DNA from: Diospyros lotus
Lineage: Eukaryota > Streptophyta > Magnoliopsida > Ericales > Ebenaceae
NCBI RefSeq assembly: GCF_014633365.1
Contig: NC_068346.1
Location: 31,910,639 to 31,974,638 of the forward strand
Direction of reading: 5' to 3'
Length of the DNA: 64,000 nucleotides
The notes under the pieces were generated by a model. The model did no database searches and had not been told where the DNA came from. It saw only the letters and a program-made list of their open reading frames with translations. Shown here piece after piece: positions 21,990-32,420 of this stretch; positions within the stretch are counted from its first letter, which is position 1; every line of letters begins with the position of its first letter. The translations under genes and the position numbers were made by a program.

Positions 21990-23036
21990 GTTAATTAAGA
22001 GATTAGTTTAAAGTATAGTTGTTGAGTCGGCTTGATTACATATACTCAAAATCAAATATAATGTTATACAACTTGTACTACTATATAAATATAAATATAT
22101 ATATATTTATATATATGGAAAGTTGATGAGGGCTGGCTGCTGGCTACTTCTCATACTAGAAGGAACAATTCAATTCTCTTGCATTTGCTACTCAAATTCA
22201 AAGCAAAAACTTAGAACAAGACAGCCATTGAAGAAATCAACTTTGTATTAATTGAGTAATAATAATGCTCTAAAAACCCAAAAGCATTACTGCTAGCTCA
22301 CATTCCACACAGATTTTCCCTTTTTTCTTAATCTCATAAACAATACAATCACAACCCAATCCCAACAGAAAAGACTATTGAACACAGTATTAATTAATTC
22401 TGGAACAAGGAAAAGTACATTGAAAATAACTTACTAACATAAATGATAGAAAGACAATTCAGAAGAGGGAAAATATAAAAACTGACACTAAAATAGATTA
22501 GCCAAAACGAAGAATACAAAGACAAATCAACACAGAAGACCAAGCTAACAACATATACATATTAATTAATTAATTATAAGGAAGCCCCAGTAAATTACAT
22601 TAATTGCATACATACATGCATTGGCAACATCAATTAGAGAGTTGGATGATGTATTTCTGTTCTTGCCAAATGGCTATGTTAATATATATTGTGCCCTCCA
22701 AAATGAATTGTTGACATAATCTTCTACAGCTTGAAGAAATAGCTAGCGTCCTCTCCTTGCAGGATGATTCATTCACTGTCTGTGCCTTTTCTTTTCTTTT
22801 TTCCTTTTTTTTTTTTGTAGATGCATGGAATGAAACTCACCTGCTGGCCATTACATTAGTAATTATATAATACCCCTTAATTAATTGAACACCCCCCCCC
22901 CCTCCCCAAAATAAACCCAAAAAATAATGAGCAATTCATCATAACAAAAGTTGATAAATCTCATATATATATATATATATATATAGTAGTTCCCTGCTCT
23001 TTGTGCTTACTTTTTGTATGCTTTTGTTTTAGTTTC
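21990..23036. other. AT-rich non-coding DNA
   Basis: No ORF or element ends recognised. Contains TA-rich stretches (22085-22120, 22964-22985), a pyrimidine-rich run at 22785-22820 and a C-run at ~22890. On the minus strand this lies downstream of the candidate miRNA hairpin and might be part of its primary transcript; nothing in the sequence proves it. Confidence 0.4.
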
Positions 23037-23445
23037 TGTTAGAATTGCGGTTATATTGAGATAAGTTTCCTAATGATAAGATAAATGTTATGAATTTGAA
23101 TTTGTTTCAAATTCATTAACATTTGAATTTTAACAATATAATGGGATAAGTAATTGAAATTTGAATTAGATTCAAATTCCTAAAGAGATATATACATCTA
23201 TATCTGCATGATACTTATAAATAGACATAGAGCCTAATGAAAAAAGCAACAATTAGAATTAGTTTCTGATTACTCAGATATTGTCTCCGATATCATTATT
23301 CGAGCATCGGACGAACAAATGGTGGACGTATAAGAAAGATTTTATAGTTTTCTTCCACAAATATTGTTAGACAAATCAGTTTCGATTATTCCGCTACGAT
23401 TCAGGTATCTTACATACCATTTGCTATTTGTTCAAAAGTTCTTCA
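23037..23445 (+). mobile_element. solo LTR (409 bp) with perfect TSD
   Basis: Starts TGTTAGAATTGCGG and ends TTCTTCA, flanked on both sides by GTTTC (23032-23036 and 23446-23450). Contains TTATAAATAG near 23216, a plausible LTR TATA box. Size and TG...CA ends fit a Ty1/copia-type LTR left after recombination; no internal region remains. Confidence 0.75.
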
Positions 23446-23604
23446 GTTTCGGTCTATCTGATCCTACGTAATCATGAAACCACCCTTCTATATGTACAAA
23501 TAGATGAAGAAAAGCATCAGTAAAACCTTACAATCTAAGAACTGGAAAGATATATATATATATATATATTTATATATATGAGGGAGAAAGAGAGGAAATT
23601 GAGG

Positions 23605-23800
23605 AGGGCGGGGGAGCTCACTTCACTCCAATCCAGAAAGATCAAGGCAGCCTCATCTCCCAGTTCACGCCCTCCCTTAATCTACAACATTATTATTAGT
23701 CTCTCCTTGTCGCAGAGCCAAGGGTTTTCATGAATAGGCAGCTGCGGAACGCCTTCATTTCCCTCTGATTTGGAGCAAAAGAGAGCTCCCTTTCCCTTTG
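23605..23800 (-). ncRNA. candidate miR159/miR319-like precursor hairpin
   Basis: On the minus strand, positions 23631-23612 read TTGGAGTGAAGTGAGCTCCC, two mismatches from the canonical plant miR319 20-mer core. The partner arm (23790-23768) reads GGGAGCTCTCTTTTGCTCC and pairs with it: GGGAGCTC with GAGCTCCC, then CTCCAA with TTGGAG around a small internal loop. Pairing continues inward (AAGGC with GCCTT, GGAA with TTCT-type pairs). The arms are ~180 nt apart with the miRNA-like sequence on the 3' arm near the base, which matches the unusually long MIR159/MIR319 fold. A TATA box lies ~75 bp upstream on the same strand. The two changes in the mature region and absence of expression data keep this tentative. 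Confidence 0.55.
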
Positions 23801-23873
23801 CCTCTCTCACTCACTATACCCACATAAATGGCGCTTCTGGTTGTCTGCTCCAAGAGGGCAATGAGAGGAGGCC

Positions 23874-23882
23874 CTTTTATAG
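23874..23882 (-). promoter_or_regulatory. TATA box upstream of the candidate miRNA hairpin
   Basis: The minus strand reads CTATAAAAG in the context CCCTATAAAAGGGCC, a strong pol II TATA box. Transcription would begin near 23845 and run into the hairpin arm at 23790. The spacing suits a MIR gene. Confidence 0.55.
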
Positions 23883-24108
23883 GGCTCTCAGGCTTGCGTT
23901 TCTCGATGATGAGATCTCATCTGCACCATAGAATGTGAAAGATGTATATGTACGTCAGATTATAGAAAATCTCCCAATGCTAATGGGATCTTACTTTCTC
24001 TTTCTTGTCAAAAAACAAAGAATCATGGCAATATAATTCTAATGGTATTCCTATATTTGCATATATAAAATAAAACTCAATCAATCAAAATATTACGTCT
24101 ATATTCTT

Positions 24109-24717
24109 CAGTGTTCAAAAATGCGCTAGGCTTTAGTTGGGCGCCAGGTTGGGGCCTAGCGCCTAGGGCGCCTAGGCGGGGCTTAGGCGGCGACTAGAAA
24201 AATGGTTGTTTTTTTTTTTTTTTCTTAATGAACTATCTAATGAACTGGTATTAATGTATTATAGACAACAGCAAGCTTGCGTTGGCAACAAGCAGCAAGC
24301 TTGTTGTGCCTAGGCCCAAGTTTGCGTTGGCAGCAACAAGCTTGCAACAAGTAGCAAGTTGTTGCTACTTGCTACAGCGAGCAGCATGCATGGCAGAGGA
24401 AGACGAGATCGGAGGCAGAGGAAGATGGATACATACTGGCCAAGAGACGAGATCGACGGCGGCGGCGAGTGATCAAGAGACGAGATCGGCGGCGAGAGAG
24501 AGATGACCCACGATGAATGACCAGAGAGAGGAAGGGAAATGGGAAATAGAGAAAGGGAAGGGGGAAATAGATCGCCCCAGGTCGCACGCGACTCAGGCAG
24601 TTAGGCGTCGCCTCGGCCGTCTAGATGGCGCTGTGGCTCGATTAATCAGACCCGGCGCCTAGGGTGCCGACCAGCCTTTCTTCGTCGCGGCCGCCTAGGC
24701 TGAATTTTCGAACACTG
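24109..24717. mobile_element. non-autonomous hAT element (609 bp), perfect 8-bp TSD
   Basis: Ends CAGTGTTCAAAAAT and, reversed, CAGTGTTCGAAAAT. Flanked by ATATTCTT on both sides (24101-24108 and 24718-24725). Subterminal GCGCCTAGG/GCCTAGGC words occur at both ends. The interior is GC-rich with 'gacgagatcg' reiterations (24400-24500). It carries no transposase; its small frames are low complexity. Confidence 0.9.
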
Positions 24718-25251
24718 ATATTCTTTCCTTTTAATATAAAATTATTAATGCGTCCCGTCATTCTACATATATAAACTTTTTGTTAATATAATGTTACCTT
24801 TTTTTTTTTTTACCACAAATTAAGTGCTAATTACAAGAATCTTCACACACACTCTCTCTCTCTATGGTAGCTAGCTTTTACATTTAGGGGCAAGCACTAT
24901 TGGTTTCAAAACCCACTTTGCCAGTTGTCGTTATTGCCTCGGCAAATAAAAGCATTTTACGACAAGAATGATAAATTCGTTGTTAATTGTATTACTGACC
25001 GTATGATTCTTATTGTTAAAAATAGCTATTTAACTATCAAAACATAAACTAATAACAACTGTATTTCTTATCGTTAATGGTGTGAACAATTAGTGATGAT
25101 GGTTTTAGAATTCGACCACCACGTGCCGCCTCGACGAATGAACCTCGGGAATAGAACTTTGGACATGGCTATGTCGAGCCTTGGAAATAAAACCTACAAG
25201 ACAATGGAGTGATGGAGCTAGGATCCTCCGAGGTAGACTTCGACGCTCAAG
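24718..25251. other. gene-free stretch before the Transposase_28 unit
   Basis: No gene recognised. 24850-24865 is a short CT repeat. 25110-25240 contains reiterated 'cctcgg-aataga-ct' type phrases similar in base composition to the adjoining terminal inverted repeat, so the true element edge may lie further left than 25252. Confidence 0.4.
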
Positions 25252-25792
25252 TCAATAGAGTAAATACGGGTAGTAGAAAATGTAAGAGCTAGAAAGCTTG
25301 TCATACTTGGTGAGAACCTTTTTTTTTTTATAGTCAAGTCCGTTATGGGATACTCGAGATAAAACCCTAGATGAGCGGGCACGACTCCCGAGGGCCTCGG
25401 TCAAGCTAGAATGGGTCTTGCGGTTTGGCCCAAATTTTTCGGACTTTGCTCCAGATTGTAGACTTACCACGTATTAGTCTCTCGGGCAATCCACGTAACG
25501 AGCGAAACTACTAGCGCGTGGGGGTATTCTTGTAATTTAGGTAGTGCCACATCACTTGCCCTCCACTCCTTGAGCTGAGCTGAAAATCATGTTGGGTCGA
25601 GGAGTAGCTTAATTTCTGAGGTTATTTTGACTGTAGATTTTTTTCGAGATGCACATGAGTGTTTTTAATCATGAAATTAACGTTTAACAATGTCATTTAT
25701 TACCTTGAAATTATAAGGGGTGTTTGATTGGAAGGTTTGGATCCCTCTATATAAGCCTCAATGCCCCACCCTTCAATTATTACTTCAAGGTA

Positions 25793-26079
25793 AGCTCCCA
25801 ACTTTTGAGGTTGATCTTTCCCTCCATTTTTCTTTACTTTTCTTTTTGTTTCTTCCTTTGCTTTATATATATATATATATATATCTATATATATTCTTCT
25901 CAGCCCTTCAAGGCCAAAGTCGGCCATGGCCGAGGCGCAACCAGGGTCAGCCTGGCTGCCCTCGACCAGGGCCGGCTTGATAGAGATCGGCCAAGCTTGG
26001 CTAGGGGTCGAGCTCGGCCATGGCCGATCTCCCCCTGGGGCACTTACCCCGCTGCTACTTCTTTCTTTCTTCTTTATTT

Positions 26080-26110
<31 letters not shown>

Positions 26111-26173
26111 GTCGACCTTTGGGACTTTTACCCTGCTGCTGCCCCCTTGTTTCTTTTGGCTTTTTTGTTGCAG
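25793..26173 (+). other. probable 5' intron of the Transposase_28 transcript
   Basis: CTTCAAG|GTAAGC at the inner edge of the left TIR and TTTTTTGTTGCAG|GTGTG at 26173 are good plant donor and acceptor sites. The interval contains (TA)n runs and repeated GGCCGAGG-type sequence. If used, transcription would begin inside the left TIR. Confidence 0.45.
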
Positions 26174-26315
26174 GTGTGATTTGAGATTTCCCCAGCTAAG
26201 TCGCGCCTGCTGAGCTCTTTTTGGCTCGTGCCCAATTGTGGTTTTCCTTTCCTGACCTTTACCTTCCTTCTCCTGTTCAGTGATTCCTTCTTGGTTAATC
26301 TTACTTATTTTTAGC

Positions 26316-28145
26316 ATGTCTTCGTCTTCTTCTTCCTCTTCCTTCTCGGATTCAGAAACCTCAAGTACTAGCTTTAGTAGTGAGGAATTGAACGTCGAAT
26401 TATCCAGTTTCTCCCACGGCCCTCTTTGTAGGCCCAAAAAGCTTAGGAGGCCTAAAAAGGTTTCTCTTCATCCTTTTTCGGAGTCTCGTGTGAGTAGCGA
26501 TCCCAACCAATAGAACTTACTTGTGGATTTGACTATCGACCATTCTACCATAACCGAGAGAAAGCTGTTTTCCCTCAAGAAATATCACCTCATTCTTGAT
26601 GATTATTGGTACAGAGAACCCCGAGGTCTAAAAGCCCATCGGGCCCCTCATGGTTGTATCACCGTATACGAGCAAGCCCTTGCTTTTAGCCTTAGGTTTC
26701 CCCTCACAGCTCCTGTATTCGAGGTGTTTTCTGCCGTGGGGTTATGTCCATCTCAATTGACTCCCAATGGCTGGAGGTGCCTTGCTGCCTTCGTTATCTA
26801 TTATTGAGCTCGACATATTGAGCTCACTGCCCAACTCTTTTTTAGAATGTTCAAGGTAATCTCTATTAGCAAGATCAAATCTCGGTTCGCTTTTTCTTCC
26901 CTCAATCAGCGTCAGTTCATAGTCGATAATCCCATCTCAGCAAAACGATGGAAGAGTAAATTTGTCTTTGTTGGCCTGAAGGACGAGGATATCAGTTTTG
27001 GGGTGCCAGTTGAGTGGGTTTTCCAGTCCTCAAAGATCCGTAGTCGCGAGATCTCACATGATGAGTTTCGTAATATTCAGATTTTGAGGGAGTTGAACTC
27101 TATAAATGCTCGAGCATTGATATGTGACTGTACCTTGTACCTAGGGGGTTTATCCACTCACGCTTGCTTCAAACCCGATGTCACTCTTGGTAGTAATTTC
27201 TTCCACTATTTTCGAACTTTTTATTTGTTGTTTTTCTTGCCACTAACATCTTACCTGTGCTTTTGTAGCTGAAATAGTGAGCACGACCTTCATCTGGGGA
27301 AAGGACAAACGGAGACCCGCAGAGGATGAAGGTGCCACTGCTCCCAAGAAGGGAAAAGCTGCCTTGGATCCCCCCCTAGCCGGGGAAGGGGAGCCTAGCT
27401 GCCCTAGGAGGAAGAAAACTTCTCAACCTTCGAGACAACTCATCCCAACATCCAATTCTCCCCCACACTATTCAAACCATGTTCCTAACTAGAGAGTGAA
27501 GGAAAACGACCTCAATCGGAATAGTTAGGTGGCGAGACGAATGATTCACCACTTCGCCACTCCCGCCGACCGTCAAGTGATGGCTGAGCATTCCTCGGAG
27601 GCAGTAGAAGTCGCCTTGTGTAAGCATCTAGCTCAGGTAATCCTTTTTACTCTGCTGGCATCTTTTAGGCTGAGCTACGCTGCTCATACTCACTTCGTTT
27701 GTTACAGGTGGTCATGCTTGTTTCGGACTTCTCTGGATGCTTTACCTAGGCTTCCAAGAAGATCTTGGAGTTAGACACTCAATTGTAGGAGAAGGATGAG
27801 ATTGTAGAGAGTCAGAAGAAGAACTTAGATGAGTTTACCTCAGAGCGATAGTCCTTGGGCTTACACATTCAAGAGCTCGAGGAAAAGTTATCCCGGGTGA
27901 ACTTCGTGCTATCCTAGGCTAACTCACTCAATCATAGGTACAAACACAAGTATGCCGAGCGTACCAAACTTCTTGAGGTGGAGGAGTTCATCTAGCAGAA
28001 ATTGTAGGAGGATTGGACGAAGGGATTTCAAGCCCATACGACTGAGGTGTTACGAACTCATTCGGACTTGGATATGTCTAATGTTTGATCTGGGAAAAAA
28101 GAAGGAAAAGCAAAAGGAAAAGCAAAAAAGGTTGCCTTGAAGTAA
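26316..28145 (+). pseudogene. Transposase_28-family protein (spliced, many TAG stops)
   Basis: ATG 26316 opens a Ser-rich N-terminus. After TAG at 26511, the conserved region follows: YEQALAFSLRFPLTAPVFEV, GLCPSQLTPNGWRCLAAF (26523-26807), then MFKVISISKIKSRFAF and AKRWKSKFVFVG (26847-27060). The pattern 'FPL..P...L...G..P.QL.PN.WR' and 'W..KFFFV' identifies Pfam's 'putative gypsy type transposon' family. Introns are visible at ~27189-27268 (GGTAGT...TTTTGTAG) and 27637-27707 (CAGGTAATC...GTTACAG). The last exon reads in one frame 27708-28145 as coiled coil (IQELEEKLSRV, YAERTKLLEVEEF) broken by six TAG and one TGA, and ends TAA inside the right TIR. Confidence 0.75.
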
Positions 28146-28689
28146 TAATTGAGGGGTTGGGCCCCGCCGTCCAACCAAACATCCTTTATAATTGCAAGGT
28201 AAGGAATGCCTCCCTCCATCCAAACACCACTTATAATTTCAAGGTAATAAATGACGCTGTTAAATATTAATCTCATGCTTAAAAACACTCATGTGCATTT
28301 TGGAAAAAATCTACAGTCAAATAATCTCAAAAATTAAGCTACTCCTCGACCCAGCATGATTTTTAGCTTAGCTCAAGGAGTGAGGGCAAGTGATGCGACA
28401 CTACCTAAATTCCAAGAATACCCCTATGCGCTAGTAGTTTCGCTCACCACGTGGATTGCCCGAGAGATTGACACGTGGCAAGTCCATAATCTGAAAAGGA
28501 GTCCGAAAAATTCTAGCCGGATCATGAGACCCGTTCTAGCTTGATCGGGGCCCTCTAGAGTCGTGCCTGCCCATCTCAGGTTTTATCTCGAGTACTCCAT
28601 AACGGACTTGACTATAGAAAACAGAGGTCCTCACCAGATATGGCAAGCTCTCAAACTCTTACATTTTCTACTACTTGCATTTACTCTAT

Positions 28690-29460
28690 TGATTTCAACA
28701 AAATAACCAATTAACGTATTTTTCCAATGCTTTATACCTTCATTGATAATCTCCTTTGAAAATTGCACTATGGACCCATTATTTGATTTAATAGGCGAAT
28801 AATACGATAATTTCTTAAGCATCCGATGACTATTTGAGCCAACCACACTAGCCTAAGACTCTTTTCCATTATCATAGGGCTGCTTACCTTGATCGTGCAC
28901 ACTCTCCTCTGTCATGACACGCCTCATACCACTGGTCGATTGAAATTCAGTAAGCTTGGCAGGTCTGTTAGACCCAAAACCCGCTGTCTCAACATTTCTC
29001 ATTAGAGCCGAATTCCCATTAGAAAGACCAAATGAATGATTGGCCCCTAGAGAACTTGCTTTAGAATTATTAATTGACCCACTCATATTCTTATTGCATG
29101 GGCGTGGGCTAATTGATTTTTTTTCTTACTCAAATCATGGGAACAATCCTATCTGCCTGATAGCACATGCGTACAATCTTGCCCCCCACTAATTTCAAGA
29201 TTCTCACGTAACCCACATACCGGATCACGCGTCCCTTCCATACACGACTCCCGTCGATTCTACTCGTCGGAGATTCCATGACAGGCATCGAAAGAGGTTG
29301 AAAAACCTCCCCCGAAGGTCATTACTTTGCTCTGGGACACCTCCGTTGGCGCTTTAAACGGACAACCCCAATCCAAACCCTCATTGGGATACCCTTTATC
29401 CCTCCCATCAGCATGACCGCCATGAACGCCCCCTATGGCTATTCCCAACGCTTTCACTTG
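28690..29460 (-). pseudogene. inverted duplicate of LINE ORF1-proximal region
   Basis: Minus-strand copy of 30010-30745. Shared peptides include YPNEGLDWGCP, FKAPTEVSQSKVMTF, GSNSHRMLKKLSYYSP and INEGIKHWKNTLIGYFVE. It abuts the right TIR of the Transposase_28 unit at ~28690, where the homology stops just after 'ttttgttgaaa'. With the plus-strand copy it forms an inverted repeat with ~550 bp of spacer. Confidence 0.75.
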
Positions 29461-29489
29461 TAAACACCGACGAAGTTAACTGCGTTAAA

Positions 29490-31680
29490 ATGGTGGGGAG
29501 ATCAACGAGAACGGAAGGTCCGAGGGGATCTTGGCCGACCAATTGGAAAAGGGCGGGCAATGTATGGAAGGGGATGGGCAGATCCTATTTGTCCAATCTT
29601 TCTAAATTGACTACAAATATGGTCACACCCAACTCTCTAGCAAAATTCTCGATATTGGATAAGGAAGGATCGATAGTTGCACAGATCACGGTGTTGCTAA
29701 ATCAGGGGATTGATGGCTTACGTTCAAGTGGGGTTCCTTTGGATAGTGTTGCAAATAGTCGAGAGAATGAAAGGAACTTGTTTATACAGGTCTCAAATCC
29801 GGCGGAGGGGGTTTGCGACTCAAACGTCAGGATGGATGAGGATCTGGTGCACTAGGGTGGTGGTCGCAAGTTGAGAGGTGCGGATATGACAGGTGCTTTG
29901 GCGAGTCCCAAGTAGCGATGGGCGGATATGGTGGACGATCCTCGAGTTGGTTATCTTGAGGACGTTGGTGAAAATCAAAACTCATGCATGGCAGGGGAAA
30001 CAAATGAGGTTTTGTCTCAGAAAGCTCATGGCGATCATGCTGAGAGGAGGGATAAAAGGTATCCCAATGAGGGTTTGGATTGGGGCTGTCCGTCTAAAGC
30101 GCCAACGGAGGTGTCTCAGAGCAAAGTAATGACCTTTGAGGGAGTTTTTTTGATCTTTTTCGACGTCTATCATGGTATCTCCGACGAGCAGAATTGGCGG
30201 GAGCTGTGTATGGAAGGGACGCGTGATTCGGTACGTGAGTTGCGTGGGAATTTTGAAATTAGTGGTGGACAGGATTGTACGCATGGGCTATCAGGCAGGT
30301 AGGATTGTTCTCATGATTTGAGTAAAGAAGAATCAATTGGGCCACGCCCATGTAATAAGGATATGGGTGGATGAATTAATAATTCTAAAGCAAGTTCTCT
30401 AGGGGCCAATCATCCACTTGGTCTTTCTAATGGGAATTTGGCTCTCATGACAAATGCTGAGACAACGGGTTTTGGGCTTAACGGATCTGCCAAGTTTACT
30501 GAATTTTAGTCGACCAGTGGTATGAGGTGTGTTATGACAGAGGAGGGTATGCACGGTCAAGGAAGACGGTCCTATGATAATGGAAAAAAGTCTTGGGCTA
30601 GTGTGGTTGGGTCAAATAGTCATCAGATACTTAAGAAATTATTGTATTATTCGCCTATTAAAATAAGATAATGGGTCCATAGTGCGATTTTCAGAGGAGA
30701 TTATCAATGAAGGTATGAAGCACTGGAAAAATACGTTAATTGGTTATTTTGTTGAAAAAGGCCTCTCATTCCCAGTGGTACAGTCTATTGCACAAAGTAT
30801 GTGGTAGCGGTTCAGACTTATTGAGGTATTGTCCAATAATTGTGGGTGCTTCTTATTTCGTTTCGATAATGAAATAAATATGTTGAAAGTGATTGATGGA
30901 GGGCCTTGACACTTTGCTAGGAGATCGCTGAGTCTAAAAATATGGGAGGTGGGTATGGATTTATCTAAGGAAGCCCACTCCTCGATGCTTATTTGGGTTA
31001 AAATATTTAATATTCCTCTCGAGGGGTGGCATAAGAAAGGTATTGCATTTGATGCGAGCGCTCTTGGTCATCCCATACACATTGATTTTACAACTGAGGA
31101 CCATTCTAGAATGGGATTTGCTCGGATTTGTATTGAGATAGATGTCTCTTTTGATTTCCCCAATTTGTTACCCTAGATCAGGGTCTGGATAGTTGTTCAG
31201 GATAGACTGAATTCTTGAGAATACCAGTGGAATACCAGTGGGTGCCCTTGAGATGTAATCAGTGTAAGGTTTTTGGCGATTCCCTTGATCGATGCCCTCT
31301 GAATCTTGACAAGGCAGGTTAGAATCCAACTGCAGGGGCAGTAGGGAATGGAAGGAATGATAGTGGGAGGGCTAATCTCCGTGGGTCTTTGATCAATAGT
31401 GCTAAAAAGGCAAATGCGACTTCTCCTTATGCCCTGAGAGTTGCAAGTGATCCGATGGCAACGTGTTATTGTCTTATGTCAAAGGAAGATATGGATACCC
31501 CATCTCTTGGGGAGTTACAGCATCCGATGGATATAGAGCGTGTTGCTAAGAAAGATATGGTGGGTTGTCAGTCATCTAAGAGGGGTTGTGACAAAGTAGA
31601 TGTTGCTCAAGTTTCTTATTTTGAGGACTCAGGTTCCGACTACATTTCGGTCAAATCCAAGTCCCAAAAGAAGTGAGAGA
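29490..31680 (+). pseudogene. plant LINE ORF1 (DUF4283-like) remnant
   Basis: 29490-29855 is a 121-codon open stretch without a recognised domain. 29928-30302 continues it in another frame. 30600-31180 holds the recognisable part: INEGMKHWKNTLIGYFVEKG, then LIWVKIFNIPLEGWHKKGI, ASALGHPIHIDF and GFARICIEIDV, the DUF4283 pattern of plant L1-type ORF1 or related Gag-like proteins. A CCHC-like segment (RCNQCKVFGDSLDRCP, ~31250-31300) follows. Several in-frame stops (for example ~30668, 30806, 30906, 31173) make it non-functional. There is no endonuclease or RT downstream. Confidence 0.7.
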
Positions 31681-31934
31681 GAAAGAAACTGAATGCGCTT
31701 CTCAAGGCTAAGCAGGTTTCTAGTGCAAGGTGGCCTGTAATTACTGACCCAACTTGAGTTAGGCTTTGCTCTATGTATATTTAGTTTTATCTTTGTTGTT
31801 TTTGGTTCCCCTCAGTTGTTGAGGGTGTGCGTTCCTTTTGGTTGGTTGGTGCGTGCGGGGTATACTCTGCCCGTGTTTGTAGGCTTTTGCCTCTTCTTTC
31901 TCTTAATATATTTCTTATTTACATAAAAAAAAAG
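31681..31934 (+). mobile_element. LINE 3' end with A-tail
   Basis: Non-coding 3' tail ending 'ctcttaatatatttcttatttacat' and an A-run at 31923-31934, as in plant L1 elements. The sequence directly after the A-run is the minus-strand CACTA fragment, suggesting the LINE inserted into it. Confidence 0.6.
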
Positions 31935-32420
31935 TTTGCCATTACGAGGTTCTATGACAAAAGTTGGACGGAGTTTATCAAAATCCTTTCATACCACCGA
32001 ATCGGTTGGGTGTCTTATCACCTGATCATCTACTTTTTTTTTTTTTTTATCAAAATGCCATCTCATAGAAGAGGTATCAGATGACATAACCTCTGAAGTC
32101 GTGGTTTTAATGGAAAGTAATGTTGAGTTTTTACTGTTATTTTTTTATTATATATTTTTATCTTAAATTTTCCATTACGATAATCTTTCTTCCATCGAGA
32201 AGCAGCACATACCTTGCAACAGTCACATCGATTGTTTGTCTTCCAATACAATATGCAATCGTTCACATAAGAGACATACTTTTCATAATACAAGCCAATG
32301 TCACGTAATATCTTTTTGGCATTATAATATGAATCTGGTAAGCAAATTGACACAATTTTAAATAGCAGTGAGTGTAAAAAAATAGTGCACAGATAACATG
32401 ACTATTACATTTTGGGATTT
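31935..32420 (-). pseudogene. CACTA transposase (TNP2) fragment
   Basis: The minus strand from ~32400 encodes LPDSYYNAKKILRDIGLYYE, VNDCILYWK, CKVCAASRWKKD and YFPLKPRLQRL. After a frameshift near 32090 come SSMRWHFDKK and, with one TGA, IRHPTDSVV..KDFDK and EPRNGKL down to 31935. These match the Transposase_21 (TNP2) region also seen at 48489-47464. It is cut on the left by the LINE tail. No CACTA termini belong to it in this window. Confidence 0.8.

Larger units (their letters stand above)
25252..28684. mobile_element. 3.4-kb unit with ~550-bp terminal inverted repeats and a Transposase_28 ORF
   Basis: 25252-25793 and 28131-28684 are inverted copies of each other: TCAATAGAGTAAAT at the left edge matches ATTTACTCTATTGA at the right edge, and inner edges meet CAATTATTACTTCAAGG / CCTTGAAGTAATAATTG. 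Between them lies one plus-strand, intron-containing coding region. This architecture is that of a TIR transposon (MULE-like TIR length), not an LTR element. A 9-bp target duplication is not obvious at the edges I can define. Confidence 0.75.

Noticed and set aside
25700..26437. Several overlapping frames around the (TA)n runs
   Set aside because: They translate simple repeats (YIYIYI) and the presumed 5' intron; splice sites explain the interval better.
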